From contig CAIQKM010000008.1 of the NCBI GenBank assembly GCA_903872345.1, positions 1 through 32,876 of the forward strand: a stretch of 32,876 nt of DNA. Reading direction: 5' to 3'. The stretch comes from an uncultured Verrucomicrobia subdivision 3 bacterium (GTDB lineage: Bacteria; Verrucomicrobiota; Verrucomicrobiia; Limisphaerales; UBA11358). Positions 26,338 to 32,876 of this stretch are shown in pieces. Both the position numbers and the translations under genes were made by a program. Within the stretch, counting starts at the first letter, position 1, and every line of letters begins with the position of its first letter. Under the pieces are notes generated by a model. The model was not told where the DNA came from. It made no database searches and saw only the letters and a list, made by a program, of their open reading frames with translations.

Positions 26338-27759
26338 ATGATCACCACCACGACCAATCCGCCTTCTGGGCTGAAAGCCGACCTCAATCTCGGTTACATC
26401 TGGCTCATCTCCTCCGTTGCCGCGCTCGGCGGCCTGCTGTTCGGCTGGGACTGGGTTGTCATCGGCGGCGCGAAGCCGTTTTTCCAGCGCTATTTCGCGC
26501 TCACCAGCGAGGCGCAAATCGGCTGGGCGAACAGTTGCGCGCTCATCGGCTGCCTCGTCGGCGCGCTAGTGGCCGGCGCATTGAGTGACAAATTCGGCCG
26601 GAAGAAGCTTTTGATTCTGTCGGCGTTGATCTTTGCCGTCACCTCGCTCGGCAATGCGCTGGCGGAAAATTTTTCCATCTTCATTTTTTGGCGGATGCTT
26701 GGCGGCGTGGCCATCGGCCTTGCGTCGAATCTTTCACCAATGTATATCGCGGAAGTCGCGCCGGCACAAATGCGCGGCAAACTGGTTTCCATCAACCAGC
26801 TTACCATCGTCGTGGGCATCTTGCTGGCACAGGTCATCAACTGGGCGCTGGTGCGGAATCTGCCAACGGGTGCGACCGATGAATTCATTCGCAACTCGTG
26901 GTTCGGCCAGCAAGGCTGGCGCTGGATGTTTGGTCTGACCGCAGTGCCGTCAGTTTTGTTTTTCCTTGGTATGTTTTTGGTGCCGGAAAGTCCGCGCTGG
27001 CTCGCCAAAAACGGTCAGGCCGATTCGGCGCAAAGAACTCTCACGAGGATTGGTGGCGAAAATTACAGCGAGGCGGCGATGGCCGAAATCAGTTTGACGC
27101 TGGCGACTGAAGAAATCCAACGAGTGCGTTTTGCAGATTTGCTCGCGCCAAAAATGTTGAAGGTGCTGGTGCTCGGCGTGGTGTTGGCGGTGTTCCAGCA
27201 ATGGTGCGGCATCAACGTAATATTTAATTACGCCGAGGAAATTTTCAAGGCCGCCGGCTACGACATATCCAGCGTGTTGAGCAACATTGCGTGGACGGGT
27301 TCGGTGAACTTGGCATTTACATTCATTGCACTCGGCACGGTGGATCGTCTCGGCCGGCGGCCGTTGATGCTATTCGGCTCGGCTGGTCTGGCGATCATCT
27401 ACTCGGCGATGGGTTTTTGCTACGCGCACGGCGTGAGAGGCCTGCCAGTGCTGCTGCTCGTGCTGGCGGCGATTGGCTGCTACGCAATGTCACTCGCACC
27501 CGTGACGTGGGTGGTCATCTCGGAAATATTTCCAAACCGCATTCGCGGCGCAGCGATGTCCGTGGCCGTGTGCGCGCTGTGGATCGCGTGTTTCCTCCTT
27601 ACTTACAGCTTCCCCATGCTGAACGCCAAGCTCGGCGCAGCCGGAACATTCTGGCTTTACGCGGCGATTTGCGTTCTCGGCTTGGTCTTCATTTTTTTCA
27701 AACTGCCGGAAACCAAGAACAAATCGCTGGAGCAAATCGAACGTGATTTGGTGGATTGA
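26338..27759 (+). CDS. MFS sugar porter (sugar:H+ symporter family)
   Basis: This 473-residue inner-membrane protein has about 12 hydrophobic segments and the sugar-porter signatures: GALSDKFGRKKLLI after the second helix, PESPRWL before the central loop, QQWCGINVIFNYAEEIFKAA in helix 7, DRLGRRPLMLFGSAG in the second half, and PETKNKSLEQIE at the C-terminus. It resembles the xylose/galactose/arabinose proton symporters. It would import the monosaccharide or small product released by the glycosidases. It starts 20 bp after the epimerase-like gene. The sugar cannot be fixed from sequence; galactose or a pentose would fit the context. Confidence 0.92.
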   Translation: MITTTTNPPSGLKADLNLGYIWLISSVAALGGLLFGWDWVVIGGAKPFFQRYFALTSEAQIGWANSCALIGCLVGALVAGALSDKFGRKKLLILSALIFAVTSLGNALAENFSIFIFWRMLGGVAIGLASNLSPMYIAEVAPAQMRGKLVSINQLTIVVGILLAQVINWALVRNLPTGATDEFIRNSWFGQQGWRWMFGLTAVPSVLFFLGMFLVPESPRWLAKNGQADSAQRTLTRIGGENYSEAAMAEISLTLATEEIQRVRFADLLAPKMLKVLVLGVVLAVFQQWCGINVIFNYAEEIFKAAGYDISSVLSNIAWTGSVNLAFTFIALGTVDRLGRRPLMLFGSAGLAIIYSAMGFCYAHGVRGLPVLLLVLAAIGCYAMSLAPVTWVVISEIFPNRIRGAAMSVAVCALWIACFLLTYSFPMLNAKLGAAGTFWLYAAICVLGLVFIFFKLPETKNKSLEQIERDLVD

Positions 27760-27810
27760 AGCTGTTCGCACTTCAACCGCGCATCTGTCATTGGGAAATT
27801 TTCTCGAACT

Positions 27811-29913
27811 ATGAAAACCGCAATTCAAGGCATAGCCGCTGCGCTGATATGTGCCTTCGTCGTCAAGTCCTCGGCGCGTGAAAACCAACTCCTGACAGAT
27901 GGCTGGCGATTTCAGAAAGGTGACGTGACCAATGCCAGTGCAACTGGGTTCGCCGACGCGAATTGGGGAAAGATTTCCCTTCCACATTGTTGGGGCTGGG
28001 AGGAGGCGCAGGTGACGAAAAATTATTATCGCGGGCCGGGATGGTATCGCCGCGCGCTGGAGGTGCATCCCGAACCGGGCAAGCGTTATTTTCTCCGCTT
28101 CGAAGCGGCAGCCACGGTGGCAGATGTTTTCCTCAACGGCCAAAAACTCGGCGAGCATCGCGGCGGCTTTGGCGCGTTCTGTTATGAAATCACCGACGCA
28201 TTAAATACAAATGGTCAGAACCTGCTCGCCGTGCGCGTCAGCAATGCGCCTGAACCGGATATCGCGCCGTTATCTGGAGATTTTTGCGTGTTTGGCGGAC
28301 TCTACCGTCCGGTTCACTTGCTTGTAACTGACGCGGTTTGCTTCACACCGCTCAACCATGCCTCGCCCGGAGTGGCTTGGCTTCAATCCAAAGTTTCGGC
28401 GAACGAAGCGATCCTCGACGTCACGGCTCAAGTTTCCAACGGCAGCAAATCCGTAGCCGACCGGACGCTGACTCTGAAACTGTTGGACAAGCAGGGCAAA
28501 ATCGCAGCCAGTGAATCACGCCCCATTCACATCGAACCAGGTATCACTCCGCCATTTTGTTTTGAACTTAAAGTTCGGCATCCGCATCTATGGAATGGGT
28601 TGGCTGATCCTTATCTCTACCACGCTGTCGCAGAGCTTTCCGACGATTGCTTGGTGCGCGATTCTGTCGAGATAAAAATTGGGCTGCGTTCGTATTACGT
28701 CGATCCGGACAAAGGATTTTTTTTGAACGGTAAGCCATATCGAATTCGCGGCGTGTGCCGGCATCAGGATGTGTGGAATCAGGGTTGGGCGTTGAGCAAC
28801 GCCGACCACGAGCGTGATTTGAAACTGATTCGGGAGATCGGCGCCAATGCAGTCCGTTGCGCGCACTACCAACAAAGCGATTATTTTTACTCGCTCTGTG
28901 ACGAAGTCGGAATTTTGGTTTGGGCGGAAATTCCATGGGTGAATGACATCACCCCCGGCGCGGAATTTGCCGAGACAACGCGCGGTCAACTCCTCGACCT
29001 CATCCGACAAAATGTGAATCACTCTTCAATCTTCGTCTGGGGGCTTTACAACGAGCTCCGTGCGACAACCGGCGACACGCATCAACTCTTGCAGGATTTG
29101 CGAGTCGTAGCCAAGGGTGAAGATCCGACGCGCCCGACCGTGTGCGCCCAAGATTTGAATGTTTGGGAAGGCGGCAAACTCGTTCCGCGCCCGACCGATC
29201 CAAAAGTATATTTGAAACGCCCGGAGCTGCCGAAGATTCCTGATTTGATGGGATGGAACATTTATCCCGGCTGGTATTTTGGCTCGCCCGACGATGCCGG
29301 CCCAATGCTCGACCAACTGCGCTATACCAGTCGTAGCGGTGGCATTTGCCTTAGCGAATATGGTGCTGGGGCAAACCCGTTTCAACACGAGGACAACTGT
29401 CAGCAACAGACCAACACGGTCTGCCAATGGCATCCCGAGGAATGGCAGAACATCGTGCACGAACACGATTGGGCAGCCATCAAGGCGCGTCCATTCGTCT
29501 GGGGCAGCTTCGTCTGGAACATGTTTGATTTTGTCGTCGCCGGCCGCAACGAAGGCGGTGTGCCCTGCCGCAACGACAAGGGACTCGTCACCAGTGACCG
29601 GCAGTTAAAAAAAGATGCGTTTTATCTCTACCAAGCGAATTGGAGCGAGTCACCCGTGCTTTACATCACTAGCCGTCGTTTTGTTCAGCGCACCAATGCA
29701 TTCACGGAAGTAAAAATATATTCCAATGCAAAACAAGTTGAACTGTTCGTAAATGGCAAATCACAAGGGGTAACCAAACCTGATGAGCTTCGTATTTGCC
29801 GTTGGGCAAAATCCAATCTCGTTACAGGAAAAAATTTTATCAAAGCCATCGCTTACGCAGATGGTGGCCTGATAGAGGATCATTGCGAATGGAATTTGAT
29901 ACAAAATCAGTAA
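27811..29913 (+). CDS. Glycoside hydrolase family 2 (beta-galactosidase/beta-glucuronidase type)
   Basis: This 700-residue protein carries a signal peptide (MKTAIQGIAAALICAFVVKS). The N-terminal jelly-roll sugar-binding domain (about 25-175) includes GPGWYRRALEVHP and ADVFLNGQKLGEHRGGF; an Ig-like domain spans about 180-295. The TIM barrel (about 300-590) includes PYRIRGVCRHQD, acid/base E415 in VWGLYNELR and nucleophile E516 in CLSEYGAGA. A C-terminal DUF4982-like beta domain ends with VELFVNGKSQGV. It probably removes beta-linked galactose, glucuronate or a related sugar from the non-reducing end. It is the last gene of the operon, 51 bp after the porter gene; no clear terminator follows. 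Confidence 0.9.
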   Translation: MKTAIQGIAAALICAFVVKSSARENQLLTDGWRFQKGDVTNASATGFADANWGKISLPHCWGWEEAQVTKNYYRGPGWYRRALEVHPEPGKRYFLRFEAAATVADVFLNGQKLGEHRGGFGAFCYEITDALNTNGQNLLAVRVSNAPEPDIAPLSGDFCVFGGLYRPVHLLVTDAVCFTPLNHASPGVAWLQSKVSANEAILDVTAQVSNGSKSVADRTLTLKLLDKQGKIAASESRPIHIEPGITPPFCFELKVRHPHLWNGLADPYLYHAVAELSDDCLVRDSVEIKIGLRSYYVDPDKGFFLNGKPYRIRGVCRHQDVWNQGWALSNADHERDLKLIREIGANAVRCAHYQQSDYFYSLCDEVGILVWAEIPWVNDITPGAEFAETTRGQLLDLIRQNVNHSSIFVWGLYNELRATTGDTHQLLQDLRVVAKGEDPTRPTVCAQDLNVWEGGKLVPRPTDPKVYLKRPELPKIPDLMGWNIYPGWYFGSPDDAGPMLDQLRYTSRSGGICLSEYGAGANPFQHEDNCQQQTNTVCQWHPEEWQNIVHEHDWAAIKARPFVWGSFVWNMFDFVVAGRNEGGVPCRNDKGLVTSDRQLKKDAFYLYQANWSESPVLYITSRRFVQRTNAFTEVKIYSNAKQVELFVNGKSQGVTKPDELRICRWAKSNLVTGKNFIKAIAYADGGLIEDHCEWNLIQNQ

Positions 29914-29944
29914 ATAAGTTCTGAAACCATTCATTACCTTCAAT

Positions 29945-30667
29945 TCAAACCCACTGCCGCCAATACGAAAACCAATTAGCAACCGATCCGTCGGATTCCA
30001 GCGGTGGCAGTGTTAAGCGTTGGAACCCGTTTTCACAGTGGATCAGCACGCACTCATGATCACGGAGGTTGCGCAGCTTGTGTGGCTTGATTTTGTGTTC
30101 CTCGGTATCGTGGAAATTGACGCTGCGCTTGCCGGCACTGGAACCCCACGAACGCTTCACCACCTGTTTCTTGCCCAGAAAATCGGCGGCTTGAACGGCG
30201 TCCGCCTCGTCGGCAGACCGGAAAATCATCCGGTTGCGCAGATTCAGCGTCAGCACCTTCGACTTGTCGTTGCCGAGCGGTGGAATCAGTGACGTGGTGG
30301 ATTGCGCGGCAGCGACGATGGTTGCGCCCGCTTCGCGGATCACGTCCACGCAATTGTAATCGCTTGTGCCATCCTCGCTGGCGGTCATGAACCGCTGCGC
30401 TTCATCCGCCCACAAGATGAGCAAATTGTCATTGGCGCGTTTGGCTTTGGATTTGTCAAACCGGCGCAAGGCGTGGTTGTAATAGAGCAGTTTCAGGAAG
30501 GTATTTACATAGCGCCGCTCGGTCTGGAATTTCTGTGGCATCGTCACGAGAATGACTTTGCCCTGATCAAGTTCCGAAAAAGAGAAGGTGCTTTTCTCGG
30601 CACAAAACACCTCGGCCACTTCCGGTGTCAGGAAGTATTGCAGATAATTCCCAATGGTCTCGCGCAC
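29945..30667 (-). CDS. Truncated VirD4/TraD-like conjugative coupling ATPase (C-terminal half)
   Basis: The 240 residues from a GTG at 30667 cover the second half of a conjugation coupling protein. ILVTMPQKF and the Walker B segment LLILWADEAQRFM are followed by IVAAAQSTTSLIPPLGNDKS, which resembles the TraM-recognition region of TraD, ending in a C-terminal beta segment. Walker A and the membrane anchor are missing. The same frame reads back to about 30691 (PWKWIGGVRETIGNYLQ), where it meets a Fic gene start, so the 5' half has been lost by rearrangement. It is probably non-functional, a relic of an integrative conjugative element. It lies tail-to-tail with the GH2 gene, 31 bp apart. Confidence 0.7.
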   Translation of the reverse strand: MRETIGNYLQYFLTPEVAEVFCAEKSTFSFSELDQGKVILVTMPQKFQTERRYVNTFLKLLYYNHALRRFDKSKAKRANDNLLILWADEAQRFMTASEDGTSDYNCVDVIREAGATIVAAAQSTTSLIPPLGNDKSKVLTLNLRNRMIFRSADEADAVQAADFLGKKQVVKRSWGSSAGKRSVNFHDTEEHKIKPHKLRNLRDHECVLIHCENGFQRLTLPPLESDGSVANWFSYWRQWV

Positions 30668-30673
30668 ACCGCC

Positions 30674-30770
30674 GATCCATTTCCAAGGATGGCACCGGCG
30701 GCAACGGAGCCGGGATAAAAGCCCGGTATCCTTCCAGTTGCTTTACATATTTTCCTGAACGTGTATTCAT
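30674..30770 (-). pseudogene. 5' fragment of a Fic-family AMPylase gene
   Basis: From the ATG at 30770 the first ~32 codons (MNTRSGKYVKQLEGYRAF, then IPAPLPPVPSLEMD) match the Fic N-terminal domain start (the YRAF-(I/V)P-x-PLPP-x-P-x-L pattern). After this the frame reads 35 unrelated residues through the TraD fragment in another frame and stops at 30567. The HPFx(D/E)GNGR catalytic motif is absent. The join falls around 30674-30695. The gene start and its upstream palindrome survive; the body was lost. Confidence 0.6.
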
Positions 30771-30800
30771 GCCTGCTCCAAAAAGTCAGTTTTTCGCCAC

Positions 30801-30861
30801 TAGAATAAGGCCGGTAGAATTCCGGTCTAATTCTATTTTGCGCCCACATTTTAGAATAAGG
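30801..30861 (-). promoter_or_regulatory. Palindrome and repeat upstream of the Fic fragment (probable operator/promoter)
   Basis: TAGAATAAGGCCGG (30801-30814) and CCGGTCTAATTCTA (30822-30835) form an imperfect inverted repeat with two mismatches and a 7-bp centre. TAGAATAAGG recurs at 30852-30861. On the minus strand the palindrome supplies a -10-like TATTCT (30807-30802) about 31 bp before the Fic ATG. A repressor binding this dyad would block the promoter. Confidence 0.4.
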
Positions 30862-31022
30862 ACAATTCGGAGTGAAGTGTTATTTTAGTGCCAATCACAC
30901 GGAAAACCCATTCTGTGAACCGCCCACTGTGGTTTTCCAGTGCCAGTGAAAGTGCCAGTGAAAAGAGTTCTGGCGGATTGTTGATGGGTCGTTGCTGGTT
31001 TTTTCCGAGTTAAGCTGAATGC
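30862..31022. other. Intergenic stretch with a short hairpin and a 12-bp tandem repeat
   Basis: I see no gene in the 546 bp between the Fic start (30770) and the integrase start (31317), apart from the palindrome, promoter and tRNA-like sequence listed separately. In this part GGAAAACC (30901-30908) pairs with GGTTTTCC (30931-30938) over a 22-bp loop. AGTGCCAGTGAA is then repeated twice in tandem (30939-30962). Confidence 0.45.
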
Positions 31023-31051
31023 TTGACAAACACGCTAAAATGCCTGATTCT
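31023..31051 (+). promoter_or_regulatory. Sigma-70-like promoter before the tRNA-like sequence and integrase
   Basis: A perfect TTGACA (31023-31028) is followed after 17 bp by GATTCT (31046-31051), a fair -10. Transcription would begin near 31058, about 30 nt before the tRNA-like sequence, and could continue into the integrase. Confidence 0.4.
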
Positions 31052-31088
31052 ATTGGTGTTCGATAGTTATGCGTAGCGCGCCTCTGGT

Positions 31089-31153
31089 GGCGGAGGGGTA
31101 GTTCGGGAGTAGTGAAAATTACTAATCCTGTTCGATTCCGACCCTCGCCTCCA
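31089..31153 (+). tRNA. Degenerate tRNA-Cys-like sequence (probable att site) beside the integrase
   Basis: The 65-nt segment starts GGCGGAGGGG and ends in CCCTCGCC-T-CCA, preceded by a T-loop GTTCGATTC. GGCG-AGGG and CCCTCGCC pair over 8 bp with one bulged G; the discriminator T and encoded CCA resemble tRNA-Cys. AGTAG and TTACT can form an anticodon-like stem, but the loop is only 6 nt and has no GCA. The D-arm and most of the T-stem do not pair. It is 9-10 nt shorter than a tRNA, so probably a remnant or mimic and not a working tRNA. The recombinase gene begins about 160 bp downstream, the usual arrangement for an integrase at its tRNA attachment site. Confidence 0.35.
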
Positions 31154-31316
31154 TGTTAAACCATTTATTTACAAAGGGTTTATGTGGGTCGGGGGCCAGA
31201 GTTTCACCGGATTCTTCACCTGTTTGGCTGCTCGTTCAAAGTTCTGTTATTGTTCGGCTATAGCTCGTCCAGAGTTCGCTTACGCGACGGATGCCGTTCC
31301 TGACACACTCACAACC

Positions 31317-32228
31317 ATGAGTGAACAAATGAAACAAGCATACGGTCTGGTCCAGCGCCCGTGGGGCGTCTTCTACCTGAAAAACAAAATCACCGGCCAA
31401 CAAACGAGCCTCAAAACTTCTGACAAAAATGAGGCGCAACGCATGTTGCAGGCGCACAATGAATCGGAGATCCAACCGCACTTCAACCTGTCGCTGGCGC
31501 GCGTTTACATGAACGGCGCGGATCCAAAACTCGGCACGCGCACCTGGCAGGAGGTGATGGAGCATATCGTCGCCAAGAAAACGGATGAGACGCGGCGGCG
31601 CTGGGAGGTCGCCATCAAGGACGTGAACTTCGACTGCATCCGCAACCTGTGCGTCTGCGAGACGCGGCCGGAACACTTCGATAAGGCGCTGGCGAATGGC
31701 AAGGTGTCCAGCAACGTTTATCTGCGGCGGATTCACAATCACGCGCTGGGCATGGAATGGCTGCTGAAATCGGTCATTCCCCGGCTGCAATGGCCGAAGC
31801 CGGTTTACAAGGAGAAACGGGCGATCACGGCGGAGGAACACGCGGCCATCCTCGCGGCGGAGGTCAACGCGGAGCGGAAGGTGTTTTATCAACTGTGCTG
31901 GCATCTTGGTGGCAGTCAGGGCGATCTGGCCCGGCTCAAGGGCGAGGATGTGGATTGGGAAAACAGCACGGTGAGTTTCACGCGCAAGAAAACCGGCGTG
32001 CCGGTGATCGTGCGGCTGGGTTCGGAAGCGCTGAATCTGCTCAAGGATTTGCCGGCGGAAGGTCCCCTGTTCCCCTACCTCGCCACGGTGCGCGCGGGCG
32101 ATCGGGCCACGGAGTTCCGGTCGCGGTGCCGCCAGTTGAACATCAACGGCGTGACGCTGCACAGTTACCGCTATGCGTGGGCGGAACGCGCTTTGAAGTG
32201 CGGTTACCCAGCAGGAACTGCCCGATGA
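31317..32228 (+). CDS. Truncated tyrosine recombinase/phage integrase
   Basis: The ATG at 31317 (MSEQMKQAYGLVQRPWGVFY) is preferred to one at 31182, which would add a Cys-rich extension running from just past the tRNA-like sequence. The protein is 303 residues: an N-terminal arm/SAM-like region (LKTSDKNEAQRMLQAHNESE), then a catalytic domain with QLCWHLGGSQGDLARLKGED and HSYRYAWAERALKCGYP, which holds the H-x-x-R motif. Homologous sequence ends at about 32208. The last residues and stop come from the joined beta-helix gene, and the catalytic Tyr is missing. Where most family members have the first catalytic Arg (GxR), this one has GGSQGD. As it stands it cannot be an active recombinase. Confidence 0.8.
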   Translation: MSEQMKQAYGLVQRPWGVFYLKNKITGQQTSLKTSDKNEAQRMLQAHNESEIQPHFNLSLARVYMNGADPKLGTRTWQEVMEHIVAKKTDETRRRWEVAIKDVNFDCIRNLCVCETRPEHFDKALANGKVSSNVYLRRIHNHALGMEWLLKSVIPRLQWPKPVYKEKRAITAEEHAAILAAEVNAERKVFYQLCWHLGGSQGDLARLKGEDVDWENSTVSFTRKKTGVPVIVRLGSEALNLLKDLPAEGPLFPYLATVRAGDRATEFRSRCRQLNINGVTLHSYRYAWAERALKCGYPAGTAR

Positions 32229-32619
32229 TGGCGGTGCCATCTATGTGCTCGGCGAGCAACCTGGCGGACGGATTGAGAGGAATTACATCCAATCGCCGAC
32301 TCGTTGCTTGTATGCCGACGATGGCTCGGCGTATTGGACGATTTCCGGGAACGTGGTCGATCCACTCGTCAACTCGAAGCAAGGCAAGGCAAAGGGTAGT
32401 AAGGTGTGGCTCTACGTTTGGACCCCACGCATTCACGACCTGAAGATCGTCGGCAATTATACGACGACCGCAGCAGTGCAAAACAAAGGGACAAATTGTG
32501 TGCCGGTTGGCACCCGCGTGGAGGATCCGCTGTCGGCCCAAGCCCGCGCCATCGCGGATGACGCCGGTCTCGAAAATGACTACGAGGACATCGCGCTGCC
32601 TTTGTTGGGCAACCAATGA
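32212..32619 (+). pseudogene. 3' fragment of a right-handed parallel beta-helix (GH141-like) gene
   Basis: About 135 codons to the stop at 32617-32619 show the end of a beta-helix protein: LPDDGGAIYVLGEQPGGRIE, CLYADDGSAYWTISGNVVDP, HDLKIVGNYTTTAAV. They finish with the A-x-x-I-x-x-x-A-G-L-E-x-x-Y ending (ARAIADDAGLENDYEDIALP) that I know from beta-helix glycosidases of the GH141/DUF1565 group. It has no start and joins the integrase in a different frame at about 32205-32215. The 5' part, several hundred codons, is missing. Confidence 0.65.
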
Positions 32620-32675
32620 CTTCGCCTCAAACCAACCGATGGCCAAAAACTTATCGCATGCCAAATTATTGTTCT

Positions 32676-32768
32676 ATGAATTTAAGTCTTAAAGTAATCG
32701 GAATGGTTGCATTGTCTTTTCTGGCCGTTGTTCCAATAAGAGTGCGTCTGAAAAATCATGAATGCTGA
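32676..32768 (+). pseudogene. Signal-peptide start of an unknown secreted protein, interrupted by the IS
   Basis: The ATG at 32676 starts 21 host codons forming a signal peptide (MNLSLKVIGMVALSFLAVVP plus Ile). IS sequence then begins at 32739 and adds RVRLKNHEC and a stop (32766-32768). The rest of the gene must lie beyond the IS copy. Its family cannot be told from this piece. It begins 57 bp after the beta-helix fragment on the same strand. Confidence 0.55.
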
Positions 32769-32875
32769 GGGATCAAGCCAGACGGCGGAGTTGGATTCGG
32801 ATCATGGCGATATAGATCCAAGCCTCGGCACTGGACTCGGTGGTTTCGTAATCCCGCACCAGTCGCCGCTGGCGC
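32739..32875 (-). mobile_element. Right end of the same IS5-like element, inverted copy (contig end)
   Basis: Exact reverse complement of 1-137. The IS tip is at 32739 (AGAGTGCGTCTGAAAAATCA), and the element continues beyond the window. Its orientation relative to the interrupted gene is the same as at the left end. Confidence 0.85.
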
Positions 32876-32876
32876 A
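32773..32876 (-). CDS. IS5/IS4-like transposase, C-terminal residues (partial)
   Basis: Identical C-terminal tail to the left-end copy, ending YIAMIRIQLRRLA with the stop at 32775-32773. The 5' part and the catalytic DDE residues are outside the window. Confidence 0.65.
   Translation of the reverse strand, partial: RQRRLVRDYETTESSAEAWIYIAMIRIQLRRLA

Noticed and set aside
31089..31112. A ninth copy of the promoter box (CGGAGGGG followed by TAGTTCGGG)
   Set aside because: The word order differs from the box, the spacing does not fit, and the segment is better explained as part of the tRNA-like sequence.
31182..31316. Upstream ATG at 31182 as the integrase start
   Set aside because: The extra 45 residues are Cys-rich and unlike an integrase N-terminus. 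MSEQMKQAYGLVQRPWG at 31317 fits the family start.
1..32875. A composite transposon made of the two IS copies
   Set aside because: Both copies run off the ends of the sequence, and shared IS ends are the expected result of an assembly break at a repeat. The cargo looks like a chromosomal catabolic locus.

Overview
The window looks like one complete contig from the chromosome of a free-living Verrucomicrobiota bacterium, probably Limisphaerales/Pedosphaera-like. This is inferred from family content: beta-strand-repeat secreted proteins, DUF4832 proteins, a prepilin-type protein with a C-terminal H-x(n)-DG ending, C-termini ending in FYRM or FYRTTIP, a DUF5107-TPR protein, and weak Shine-Dalgarno sequences. 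Both ends are the same 137-bp right end of an IS5-like insertion sequence in inverted orientation (1-137 and 32739-32875), so the contig probably stops where a multicopy IS could not be assembled.

Positions 108-29913 form a carbohydrate-scavenging locus. Two secreted beta-strand-repeat proteins (the first cut by the IS) are followed by an AAA/DUF4143 ATPase, a prepilin-like protein, a GH79-like hydrolase, a large beta-helix/MBG protein, a sialate O-acetylesterase, two DUF4832 paralogues, a GH27 alpha-galactosidase, a receiver-only response regulator, a NarL-type regulator with its sensor kinase, and a + strand operon of DUF5107-TPR protein, aldose-epimerase-like protein, MFS sugar porter and GH2 glycosidase. 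This fits release, deacetylation, import and mutarotation of sugars from galactose- or uronate-containing polymers. No SusC/SusD pair is present.

The main discovery is a shared promoter. A 19-bp box, consensus CCCCTCCGTTYGGRKRGTT, occurs eight times, always between genes and always in the same orientation relative to the downstream gene. In six copies a TANNNT -10 hexamer begins exactly 21 bp after the box, in a seventh it begins 22 bp after, and in the eighth it is weak (CATCTT). This places the box at about -52 to -34, centred near -43, where a class II activator binds. Its eight transcription units cover nearly the whole locus. The NarL-type two-component system encoded inside the locus is the natural candidate activator. 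A paralogous receiver domain without an HTH carries the box itself and could act as feedback.

Positions 29945-32876 are a mosaic of broken genes: the C-terminal half of a VirD4/TraD-like ATPase abutting the first ~32 codons of a Fic protein, a degenerate tRNA-Cys-like sequence, a tyrosine recombinase cut off before its catalytic tyrosine and joined to the 3' end of a beta-helix gene, and a signal-peptide gene interrupted by the IS. It looks like the scar of a mobile element.
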